A program made the position numbers and the translations under genes. Below the pieces are notes generated by a model. It worked only from the letters and a program-made list of their open reading frames with translations, did not search any database and was not told where the DNA came from. Shown here one piece after another: positions 53,438 to 61,012 of a DNA stretch of 64,000 nucleotides. The DNA lies in NCBI GenBank assembly GCA_018818835.1, contig JAHIRD010000060.1, positions 97,888 to 161,887 of the forward strand, given 5' to 3'. Every line of letters begins with the position of its first letter. Within the stretch, counting starts at the first letter, position 1. The stretch is from Pseudomonadota bacterium. Its GTDB lineage: Bacteria > Desulfobacterota > Desulfobacteria > Desulfobacterales > Desulfolunaceae.

Positions 53438-54603
53438 GGTGTTAACCTAATCACCTCTTCGCCTTTGTTACGATTGGCTTCAAAATTCACATGATTCTTT
53501 CGGCGACGGCCTTTCTTATCATCAATGTTCACCAATATACCTTTTGTGAACAGCTCTTTGAATGCCGTCTGGAAATTTCTTTCAAACCAGCCGGTCTCTT
53601 CCATCATGTCAGCCAGTTTTTCAATCCCAAATCTCATGGAAGATCCCGTGATTATCTTCAACAGATAAGTTTTCACATTTTCGATATCGACACTTACTAC
53701 CACATTCGTGTCGTCGGCGGAATCAAAAAGCTCAAGCTGGCGTGTTCTGTTTTCACGCTTTTCCTGTTTGGCCTTTTCCCGCACTTGATGTTGAACAGGG
53801 TCCAATTTTTCAGAAGCCTCCATAAATACGATAATCCCCTTGGGATGGCGAGTCAGATAAACCAGATGATAATAGGTCCGGTCTTTAACCGGATAAAGAA
53901 TCGGGACATATGCCGTTCGTGGTTTTCCACCCTTTAAAGGAGCGATCTCTTTCAGTTTGGAACGGTATAAATTAATAAGATGCTTGTCTTTCTGTTTTGG
54001 GTTTAAACTGGCGGTATCTGGGATCTTTCCGAAGATGGCTTTCATTTCATCTTGAAATGATTCCTGGGTATGGGTTCTAAGAACAAAGTCGTACATGAAG
54101 TTGATGAGAAATTCAGAGTTTGGTCGTTTGAGGAGAGGCTCTAATGTTGGAATTTCGACAATATTTTTCCAGCCCTTTGGATCGATAAAGAAAAATACAA
54201 AATCATCTTGACCGCACCAGCGAAGAATTTCGTTCCGTAAATCGAAAAATTCACCATTATGCGCAGTAGTGGAGATCCCCGGCATAGTCGTTGCTTTCAA
54301 ATGTACGTCGAGTTTTTCAAACGCCCGACGATCTTTTTCGATGAAAAGGGCGTGAAACGTGACATTTCTACCTATGCCTCTCAGGCCTTCAAGACATTTT
54401 TTCATGATACCAAGGGATATGCCGATGGATGTGTCCTTGAGTTGTTCATCTTTCTCGTTCCATGGCCCGGAAAAACAGTCCACATAACGGATAACCGGCT
54501 GGGAAAGGCCAATAATCATGAAGAGACGTTCAAGATAAGTCTTAAGCAGTCTGTGTTTGACAAAAGCCTGTTCCCGTCCACGATAGTTTTCCGGTACAAC
54601 CAT
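53434..54603 (-). CDS. tcmP: Three-Cys-motif partner protein TcmP
   Basis: TcmP is the standard genomic partner of DUF5131. The segment IRYVDCFSGPWNEKDEQLKDTSIGISLG and FHALFIEKDRRAFEKLDVHL resemble a class I methyltransferase-like fold, while DFVFFFIDPKGWKNI looks like its motif-IV region. The C-terminal third has a winged helix-like stretch (FGIEKLADMMEETGWFERNFQTAF). Start at 54603 with GGGAG eight bases upstream; the longer frame to 54807 overlaps the immunity gene in another frame. About 389 residues. It lies between two direct repeats of immunity-gene sequence. Confidence 0.85.
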   Translation of the reverse strand: MVVPENYRGREQAFVKHRLLKTYLERLFMIIGLSQPVIRYVDCFSGPWNEKDEQLKDTSIGISLGIMKKCLEGLRGIGRNVTFHALFIEKDRRAFEKLDVHLKATTMPGISTTAHNGEFFDLRNEILRWCGQDDFVFFFIDPKGWKNIVEIPTLEPLLKRPNSEFLINFMYDFVLRTHTQESFQDEMKAIFGKIPDTASLNPKQKDKHLINLYRSKLKEIAPLKGGKPRTAYVPILYPVKDRTYYHLVYLTRHPKGIIVFMEASEKLDPVQHQVREKAKQEKRENRTRQLELFDSADDTNVVVSVDIENVKTYLLKIITGSSMRFGIEKLADMMEETGWFERNFQTAFKELFTKGILVNIDDKKGRRRKNHVNFEANRNKGEEVIRLTP

Positions 54604-54655
54604 TGTTTTCTCCCGTTTATTCTGTGCAGTTACCCCCCAAATGCTACCAAACAAA

Positions 54656-54769
54656 TTGAATTTTTCATGGTTGGGATTTTTCTTTTTACAGTTCTCCACG
54701 CTCGTATCTTTCACCCAAGCTTTTCCACTGATCCAGAAAACCGAGGCGGTATAGGAAATGAGAGCTGAG
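54656..54769. repeat. Direct repeat, copy 2 (at the intact immunity gene)
   Basis: The second 114-base copy, overlapping the 3' end of the intact immunity gene. See the copy at 52427-52540. The two copies bracket the TcmP/DUF5131 pair. Confidence 0.92.
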
Positions 54770-55210
54770 TGAAAGATCCGTAGGCATGTATGATACCCCT
54801 GATCCAATAGGGCTTTGTCTCGAGCGGTTTACGATGCAGTAACCATCGGTTGTACTTTGAACACACAGCAGCTCACCATCCACATCCTCATCTGCGCTGG
54901 TCATGGCTCCGGCATGCAGGCCGCCTTCCGCAGGAGGCCTACGAAAATCTTCCAGGGCCTTGGGAAACCAACTCAACACTTTCATGGGGAAATCATATGA
55001 ATTGCATACATATTTATCTCCGATTTCGAGGTGTAGTGTGAACGTCTTTAAAATAGATAAATGGTCTCCACGTTTTACCAGCACAAAGAGTCGTTCTGTC
55101 TCAGTAGTATCTAAGCACCGAATCAGTTCATGTGCATCGGAAGGGAGCTGTTCATGGTGACTGATCTGGGGCAAAGCATTGAGTACCGGGTAAAGTTGTA
55201 TATAGGTCAT
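54686..55210 (-). CDS. Probable immunity protein for the Hcp-fused effector
   Basis: I do not recognise a named family. The 174-residue product is acidic, cytoplasmic and lacks a signal peptide. Its ATG overlaps the stop of the Hcp-fused effector gene by four bases, the usual arrangement of effector then immunity. Residue patterns (ADEDVDGELLCVQSTTDGYCIVNRS) suggest an alpha/beta fold. A second copy of its last 27 codons lies 2.2 kb downstream at 52457-52540. Immunity function is inferred from position only. Confidence 0.65.
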   Translation of the reverse strand: MTYIQLYPVLNALPQISHHEQLPSDAHELIRCLDTTETERLFVLVKRGDHLSILKTFTLHLEIGDKYVCNSYDFPMKVLSWFPKALEDFRRPPAEGGLHAGAMTSADEDVDGELLCVQSTTDGYCIVNRSRQSPIGSGVSYMPTDLSLSSHFLYRLGFLDQWKSLGERYERGEL

Positions 55211-56637
55211 ATGGGTTTGAGTCCTTTGATGATTAAAATGGCTCCGTTGTCGCTCAGGGTTTTTAAATTAACTTCTGTTCGCTCAAAGTTCAGCGTTTCC
55301 ACGACTCCGAATTCATTAGGGCTATTGCTGTCCAGATCCTTGGTCAGACCGTTTCCCACGTATTCCGTATTGTTGCCAATCTTATCGTGCATCTTCATTC
55401 TGGTCGTTAATAAATCTTGGTCGGCCTCATTCAGATCTGTTGTTTTAAAATATTCCTTGAAACTATCGATATCTTTTGACCATTGATCTTTTAAATATTT
55501 GCTCTTAACCGCTGCCGCATGATGCTTGGCGTATTCGGCCTGAAACTCCGGTGTCATAGCGGCATCAGTGAATGCCTTGGGAAAATCAAGGGGCAATTCG
55601 GTATTGGCAAACTCGCTAACCTTTTCAAAGGTGGCGGGGACGCTTTTGACACCGGTCAGGGGCATGGATTTTTCCGTGTCCGCCACGATCAGGACATACT
55701 CTTTTTTGGAGTCATAGTCCAGTCCCAGTTTTTGACTGATCAACCGGGGATCGGTGTCGCTGTCTTCGATTTGGTCAAAGCTGGTGGACCAGTATTTGGC
55801 CCCTTTTCCGGATGCTCCTGTCATCACATTTCCCATGTTTCCGCTTAGGGGTACATCCGGAGTTGTTTTATGTTGCAAATAGGATTTTTCCATAAATCGA
55901 GCTTGAAACCGTTCATCGCCCACATTGCCTTTTTTTGCCATGTCGGCCAGTTCATCATCTGAATATTTAGGCTGGTAGCCGTTCTCGGCGATGTCTTTAC
56001 GAACGTTTTCAAGGCGTTTTTTTGCACCACCAAGAGACACAGGAGGCACGCCTTTGCACTGGGCAAAGCGGTCCTTTGGGACAGAAGGCGATATTTTCGA
56101 AACACCCTTCTGTACCGGAACAAGGTTAGGGGCTTGCTTTTTCGGTGATTGGGATTTTTTTAGAGGCTCAGGCCAGCTTGTCATCAGGGGTGTTCCCAAG
56201 GATTCCGAAGAATCCCAGGTATCCGAGGTTTCAAAGGGTGGGTTTTCCCAGCGCCAGGTTATTTTATGATAAGAAAAGGCCACGATTTCCTCCGCCATAT
56301 AAAGGACAATGGAGGTTATTCGTGCCTTTTCAAGCACGACTGTATAATATTGCTCCTCATGGCCTTGGGAATTGAAACGATAGGATCTGATAATAACTTC
56401 GGATAACGATTCAGCTGATGCAAGGGCTTGATTGAGCAAGGGTGTCGCCCTGTCAATGACTTTGGTGATTGTAAGGGGGGCATGCACCCGTTTGCCGCTT
56501 AATTCACCTGACGGTATAGTGATTTCATGGCAAACATCATTCGTCAGAATTGTATTTTCCCGTCCTTTCATCATGCAGGATCCTTTGATGGCACCCTGCT
56601 TTCCTCCTATAATTTCGACATGACTTGGTAAACCCAT
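55207..56637 (-). CDS. Hcp-domain effector with C-terminal extension
   Basis: Residues about 1-132 are an Hcp (type VI secretion tube) domain: HVEIIGGKQGAIKGSCMMKGREN, THEI-like CHEITIPSGELSGKRVHAPLTITKVIDRATPLLNQAL and FSYHKITWRWE. A Pro/Ser/Lys linker (135-205) leads to an unassigned C-terminal domain (206-476) with KYWSTSFDQIEDSD and YVLIVADT. Hcp proteins with such tails (Hcp-ET) deliver toxins. The immunity-like gene overlaps its 3' end. No other type VI genes are in the window. The C-terminal activity is unknown; a weak STS plus acidic pattern hints at ADP-ribosyltransferase-like folds but is not firm. Confidence 0.8.
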   Translation of the reverse strand: MGLPSHVEIIGGKQGAIKGSCMMKGRENTILTNDVCHEITIPSGELSGKRVHAPLTITKVIDRATPLLNQALASAESLSEVIIRSYRFNSQGHEEQYYTVVLEKARITSIVLYMAEEIVAFSYHKITWRWENPPFETSDTWDSSESLGTPLMTSWPEPLKKSQSPKKQAPNLVPVQKGVSKISPSVPKDRFAQCKGVPPVSLGGAKKRLENVRKDIAENGYQPKYSDDELADMAKKGNVGDERFQARFMEKSYLQHKTTPDVPLSGNMGNVMTGASGKGAKYWSTSFDQIEDSDTDPRLISQKLGLDYDSKKEYVLIVADTEKSMPLTGVKSVPATFEKVSEFANTELPLDFPKAFTDAAMTPEFQAEYAKHHAAAVKSKYLKDQWSKDIDSFKEYFKTTDLNEADQDLLTTRMKMHDKIGNNTEYVGNGLTKDLDSNSPNEFGVVETLNFERTEVNLKTLSDNGAILIIKGLKPI

Positions 56638-57472
56638 AAATGCTCCTGTAATAATGCAACCTTTTGAGGAATATGTACGTGTTCAATGGTTAATAATGAA
56701 ATCACTATTCCTTGTCAAGGAAAAATATAAATTAAATCATGGCAAATAAATGAGCAGGAAAATAATACAACATGCTTGCCTGGCACGGAGCATCGTGACT
56801 ACAATTGATGAACTCGTAAAGTCGAAAGATGGCAATGGGAAAATGTTTCGTGCCCTTGCTTGCATCTCGGCAGCAGCCATTTGAATCATCATTGATTGAT
56901 AACGAAATACGGCAAGATTTTGGTCTATATGGTATGTCGGTACACAGACACGAAACACCGATCACCATGACTTGTTTGCGTGTCAGTGCGAAACCTTGGC
57001 GAAGACCGATCCGGATTTTTTAGTTCTGGCCGCCGGAGACATGTTTTTCTTCGTGCTACTATCTCGTAAAATTTAGTTTTTTTGCTGGAAGTTAGAATCA
57101 TAATCTAATAAACGACTAAAATTCTTTGTTTTTCTTCGTGCTCTTCGTGTCCTTCAGTGAGCCACGTGAACGGGTGGTTTAAAAAAAGAATTAACAAGTT
57201 TACCATGAAGCATGACGTCCATGAAGAAAAGAATACAGCTCCAGCCTAAACTTCATGTCCTTCATGAACTTCATGGTGAATAAAAAAGTTAAGTTTCCAG
57301 GCTTTGCCTGGAAACGAAAAGAAGCACTGGAGATAGGTGCCTAATCATATAAAATAATATCCTTATGCAATCCGGATAAATAGGTGTAAAGTGTAAGATG
57401 ATGCATCAATTCCGATTTTTGGAAGTTTGAAATTCTGGCTGCGTCCCATGTCCTAAAAAGGTAAGGTGTGTT
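56638..57472. other. Right edge of the accessory island
   Basis: About 835 bases with no supported gene. It holds a single miniature-element end at 56805-56824 and the right copy of the island-flanking repeat at 57131-57319. A plus frame at 56829-57023 has no ribosome binding site and no family match that I recognise. Confidence 0.5.
57131..57319 (-). repeat. Island-flanking repeat, right copy
   Basis: Inverted copy of 42615-42805, roughly 85% identical. It ends at the REP-like palindrome (GTTTCCAGGC/GCCTGGAAAC) and shares the CATGAAG-rich core and the GTGGCTCACTGAAGGACACG segment. Confidence 0.9.
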
Positions 57473-58123
57473 ATGTCATCCCTGCGCATTCGTTATCAAA
57501 CCATCGAGTTTGGTGATATTGATATTCATGTCCGGACATTACGAAACAAACAGCAATTTCTTGACCGTGATGGTGTTGCGGAAAAATTAGGCATATCATC
57601 GGCCACATGGCCCATATTTGGAGTTGTCTGGGTTTCCGGCGAGGTCCTCGCCCACCTGATGTTTGATTATTCCATTGAAGGAAAGAGAATACTGGAGGTG
57701 GGCTGTGGGATCGCACTGGCCAGTCTGGTTCTCAACCATCGGCTTGCCGATATCACCGCCACGGATTACCATCCCGAAGTAGAATATTTCCTTGGGGAAA
57801 ATGTGTCGCTGAATAAGGATAAAAAAATCCCATTCATTCGGACGGGATGGGGTGATACAATCAGCAGCCTGGGCCTGTTTGATCTGGTTATCGGCAGTGA
57901 CCTGCTGTATGAGAGGGGCCATGTAGAGCTCTTGGCTGCTTTTATCAACCAGCATGCAAAGCCCCATTGTGACGTGATCCTCGTCGATCCGGGCAGGGGC
58001 CATCATGCGCAATTCAGCAAAAAAATGGTGGGACTGGGTTACACCCACAGCCAGGGCAAAGCGTCACATCTTGAACTTCTTTCCCAACCCTTCCAGGGCC
58101 AGGTCCTGCGGTATCATCGTTAG
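57473..58123 (+). CDS. Class I SAM-dependent methyltransferase
   Basis: A 216-residue methyltransferase of the Methyltransf_16/METTL-like group. The AdoMet motif is ILEVGCGIALASLVLNH; the acidic strand is ATDYHPEVEYFL; motif IV-like FDLVIGSDLLYERGH follows. AAGGTG lies ahead of the ATG. It stands alone between the island edge and the SPFH pair, so the substrate (protein lysine, or small molecule) is not told by context. Confidence 0.88.
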   Translation: MSSLRIRYQTIEFGDIDIHVRTLRNKQQFLDRDGVAEKLGISSATWPIFGVVWVSGEVLAHLMFDYSIEGKRILEVGCGIALASLVLNHRLADITATDYHPEVEYFLGENVSLNKDKKIPFIRTGWGDTISSLGLFDLVIGSDLLYERGHVELLAAFINQHAKPHCDVILVDPGRGHHAQFSKKMVGLGYTHSQGKASHLELLSQPFQGQVLRYHR

Positions 58124-58167
58124 CAACCGGAAAAATGGATTGTAAATTAGGGTTCAGGCCACGTGTC

Positions 58168-58280
58168 CGGCATAGCCTTGGCGACGACTGAAGGCCGCAG
58201 GGTTTTCGAAACCGCAGGCGTAGTAGTGCGTACGCCCACGGATTTCGAAAACCTGAGAACGCCGGCATGGACTGTGAGAT
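58168..58280. repeat. Long palindromic intergenic repeat
   Basis: A 22-base arm at 58201-58222 (GGTTTTCGAAACCGCAGGC...) is matched by an arm at 58231-58253, with two mismatches and one single-base bulge and an 8-base loop. GCCGGCATGG and CCGGCATAGCC border it. It lies between the convergent methyltransferase and SPFH genes and may act as a bidirectional terminator or REP-type repeat. Confidence 0.75.
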
Positions 58281-58299
58281 GCCGTTTATGGATGGGCAC

Positions 58300-59331
58300 T
58301 CACTCTTTCCCACCGGACAGAGCCTTAACCCCCAATGTTTCGATCAAGCCATTGATATCCGTCGTCTTGAGATTCATTCCACCTTCCGAAACAGGCAGCA
58401 ATATAATGCGCTTTCCCTGTAAGGCCTCGGCAATTCTCAGCTTTACAATGGCTTCACCACCCGAACCGGAAAGTGCGTTATTCATTTCCCGGATCCCTGC
58501 AGCCTCGGCAATCCCTTCGGCCTGAATGGCCTTGGCAAGCAGTTGCTGCTGCTCCAAATAAACATCGGCCTCGATTTTCGCCTTGAGATATTCCCCATCG
58601 GCGCTGGCCACCATCTTGTTCACTTCACCTTTGACTTCTTCGAGTTTGCGTTTGTATTCTTCTTTGGCTGCATGCTGTGCTGATTTATTCTTTTCCACCT
58701 GCTGATCAGCCACTTTTTTGTCCTCGATGGCTTTTGTGTATTCGTCATTAAACCGGTAGTCATTGGTCAGCACCTTCTCAACGATGATCCCCATGGGCCC
58801 CAGAATTTCCTGTAATGCCTCGCGAGCCTTGGCAGACTGGGTTTCACGGGCTTCAGCCACATAAAATGCCTCGGTTTTAAGTTCACCGAAAATATCACGG
58901 GGCTTGCTGCGGGCAACAGTCCTGACAATGGTCCCCCTAAGCGTCTCATCATTTCTGGCCACATACTGGAGAATGTGAGGGGCTTTTTCTGCATCAATAC
59001 GATAGACGATAATCACATCGAGACTGATGTCATTTCCATCGGTGGTTTTAAACAAAAGGTCGTCCCTGGTTTTCCGATCCCCCCTCATTTTTGAAAAGGT
59101 CATTTCCAGGTTCTGGAGTTTCGTGTCAAACACATGCCAGTCATTGAAAAAGGGCATGAAAAAATAGGTTCCGCCCGGAGCGTAGATCCGATCCTCAACT
59201 CCTTTAGGACCGAAAAAAGCAATCTTTCGGGTTCGAACACCCACCTCGGTCAGCCCTGTGGTATGTGGAACACAGGCACTCACAGTCAGAGCAGCCATCA
59301 CCGATGCGATCAGGATAAAAAACCGTCTCAT
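58300..59331 (-). CDS. SPFH/prohibitin-like lipoprotein (HflC-like partner)
   Basis: A 343-residue SPFH protein with a lipoprotein signal (VSACVPHTTG, lipobox VSAC) where usual HflC has a plain membrane anchor. SPFH segments include YAPGGTYFFMPFFNDWHVFDTKLQNLEMTF and IIVYRIDAEKAPHIL; a long coiled-coil stretch (KKVADQQVEKNKSAQHAAKEEYKRKLEEVKGEV) follows. It is coupled to the upstream SPFH gene (TAATG overlap). A lipid anchor would place it on the periplasmic side, unlike cytoplasm-regulating HflC; function is inferred. Confidence 0.85.
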   Translation of the reverse strand: MRRFFILIASVMAALTVSACVPHTTGLTEVGVRTRKIAFFGPKGVEDRIYAPGGTYFFMPFFNDWHVFDTKLQNLEMTFSKMRGDRKTRDDLLFKTTDGNDISLDVIIVYRIDAEKAPHILQYVARNDETLRGTIVRTVARSKPRDIFGELKTEAFYVAEARETQSAKAREALQEILGPMGIIVEKVLTNDYRFNDEYTKAIEDKKVADQQVEKNKSAQHAAKEEYKRKLEEVKGEVNKMVASADGEYLKAKIEADVYLEQQQLLAKAIQAEGIAEAAGIREMNNALSGSGGEAIVKLRIAEALQGKRIILLPVSEGGMNLKTTDINGLIETLGVKALSGGKE

Positions 59332-60428
59332 TATTTACCTCCTTTACGAACATCGAACAACTGCAGGGTGTTGTCAAGATTCAACGGATTAACACCATGG
59401 GGGCCATCACTGGGCAAAATAACAACATCAAGACCCTTGTAGACGTCAGCCATGGTCAGAGCCACCATTCGCTCGGAGCCGACCCCTTTCAACGCGTCGT
59501 TTTTCAACCGCACCCGTTCGGCCTCAGCCAGTTTCACCTGTAAATCTGCATTTGCTTTTATCTTCCGCGAGTAAAGATCCTTTTCAGCAATCTTACGGGT
59601 TACATAGGCCTTTCCGTTTTCCAGCTCAACGGCGGCAATCACTTTTCCCTCCTGGACAATTTTTTTCAGCTCAGCCTCTTCCTTTGCTGCACGGGCTGCC
59701 GACTGGTTTGTAAACACCATCTGGTCCTGGAGTTTTTTCTCCTCGATATTTTTTTGAATTTCAGGGCTATAGATAAAATAGCGCACCAGGACCTGATCCA
59801 CTTCAATTCCCTTTAAATTCAGCTCTGCATTGAGCAACTGCTTGGCTTCTTCGGCCTTCTTGACTCGCATGGGACTGTTGTAAAATTCTTCAGTGGTCAG
59901 TTTCCCTAAGGTTTCTTTCAGTGCCGGTTCGGCCTTGGGGATGATACCGTTATCTTCAAACAGTGTACCAGGGCCGATGGTCGTGAACACCAGGTAGGGG
60001 TCCTTGATGTGATACAGCATGGAGACATCCACATCCACGAAAAAACCATCCGAGGTCTGGATATGGGCAGCACGGTCTTTACGTGCGTCACGGGCCGCCG
60101 TTTCCGGTGAATTGGTCAACTCCAATACCTGGATGCTCTTGGGCAGTCGATACATCTCCTGAAATCCAAAGGGCAGGACAAAGCTCAGGCCTGCATTGTA
60201 AACCTCTTTTTGAACACCCCGGTTCAACCCCACCCGGATGGCCTTAATGCCGTATTCGTCGGGCTGGACGTAAACAAAAAAAAGGTTAGATACCAAAATT
60301 ACAAGCACCAGTCCTGGTATCAGAATTTTCAATGCCCCGGAAAGTCCGCGACTGAGACGCGGAACCCGGACACGACCCTTCATTTTTATTACAGAAGCTG
60401 ACATGCTATCCATCTGGTTGTCGCTCAT
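59331..60428 (-). CDS. SPFH/prohibitin-like membrane protein (HflK-like)
   Basis: A 365-residue SPFH protein with a single N-terminal membrane segment (KILIPGLVLVILVSNLFFVYVQP) followed by the SPFH domain (IRVGLNRGVQKEVYNAGLSFVLPFGFQEMYRLPKSIQVLEL) and a coiled coil (AARAAKEEAELKKIVQEGKVIAAVELENGKAYV). Such proteins form large ring or cage assemblies with a partner, as HflK with HflC. The start at 60428 is set by AAGGAG. Coupled to the downstream lipoprotein SPFH gene. Confidence 0.85.
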   Translation of the reverse strand: MSDNQMDSMSASVIKMKGRVRVPRLSRGLSGALKILIPGLVLVILVSNLFFVYVQPDEYGIKAIRVGLNRGVQKEVYNAGLSFVLPFGFQEMYRLPKSIQVLELTNSPETAARDARKDRAAHIQTSDGFFVDVDVSMLYHIKDPYLVFTTIGPGTLFEDNGIIPKAEPALKETLGKLTTEEFYNSPMRVKKAEEAKQLLNAELNLKGIEVDQVLVRYFIYSPEIQKNIEEKKLQDQMVFTNQSAARAAKEEAELKKIVQEGKVIAAVELENGKAYVTRKIAEKDLYSRKIKANADLQVKLAEAERVRLKNDALKGVGSERMVALTMADVYKGLDVVILPSDGPHGVNPLNLDNTLQLFDVRKGGK

Positions 60429-60502
60429 GGTTATATTCTCCTTTTTAAAAAAATATCGCAAACGACAGCGACTGTGGCGTTAAGCCATTAATATGTAGCC
60501 AA

Positions 60503-60664
60503 TCACGGAGATTCGTTAGGCGGGGTTTCATTTTGAATAGGGACATCCTGATTAACCGTTTCATCAGGCTTCTGATCCATCTTTCGCTGTTTTTTTTGAT
60601 CTTTCTTTGCTTTCTTTGCCATTTCTTTCTGTCGTTTTTGGAACGAGTAGTTTGGTTTTGCCAA
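60503..60664 (-). CDS. Small Lys-rich protein (AKPNYSF type)
   Basis: A 53-residue frame starting at TTG, with GGAG eight bases upstream. The N-terminus AKPNYSFQKRQKEMAKKAKKDQ has the sequence found at the start of a small, widely distributed family of Lys-rich proteins. The middle is a charged coiled coil and the tail (TPPNESP) is short and loose. Translated from a non-ATG start it is easily missed; a longer frame in another phase covers the same bases. Function unknown; nucleic-acid association is plausible from charge. Confidence 0.6.
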   Translation of the reverse strand: MAKPNYSFQKRQKEMAKKAKKDQKKQRKMDQKPDETVNQDVPIQNETPPNESP

Positions 60665-61012
60665 TGCGCATTCTCCTTTGGTGCCTGTTAGGGTAATTCA
60701 AAAAAAGACATGTGCAGAAAAGGCATGCCATGTTGCATTCCTTTTCGAACACAGATGTCCGAAAAATATGTCACGTGTCTGGTTTTCAAAAAAACATGAA
60801 ATAATATCGATTCGTGAAGGGACCGATGAGAATTTTTGAATTTTATTTAAAATAGCCTTTTAGGGCAAAAAAATCAAACCGAAAGGACCACCTGCACAAA
60901 CAAGTCAAACCCTCTGAATATAAAAAGTGTTTTTTAACCAGCATGTTACACATGATATAATAGGCAATGGTTTTTCCCCTTTCAAACCTATCTATTCGGA
61001 TTCCCTAAAAAT
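60665..61012. other. Intergenic region upstream of the broken kinase
   Basis: About 350 bases, AT-rich, with no supported gene. It may contain lost 5' sequence of the hybrid kinase remnant, since no start or promoter fits it. Confidence 0.45.

Noticed and set aside
56829..57023. Plus-strand 64-codon frame near the right island edge
   Set aside because: No ribosome binding site and no family that I recognise; could be a remnant but cannot be supported.
60564..60752. Minus-strand 62-codon frame with an MFEKECNMACLFCTC start
   Set aside because: The overlapping frame at 60503-60664 carries a recognisable AKPNYSF opening and a ribosome binding site, so this frame is a shadow.
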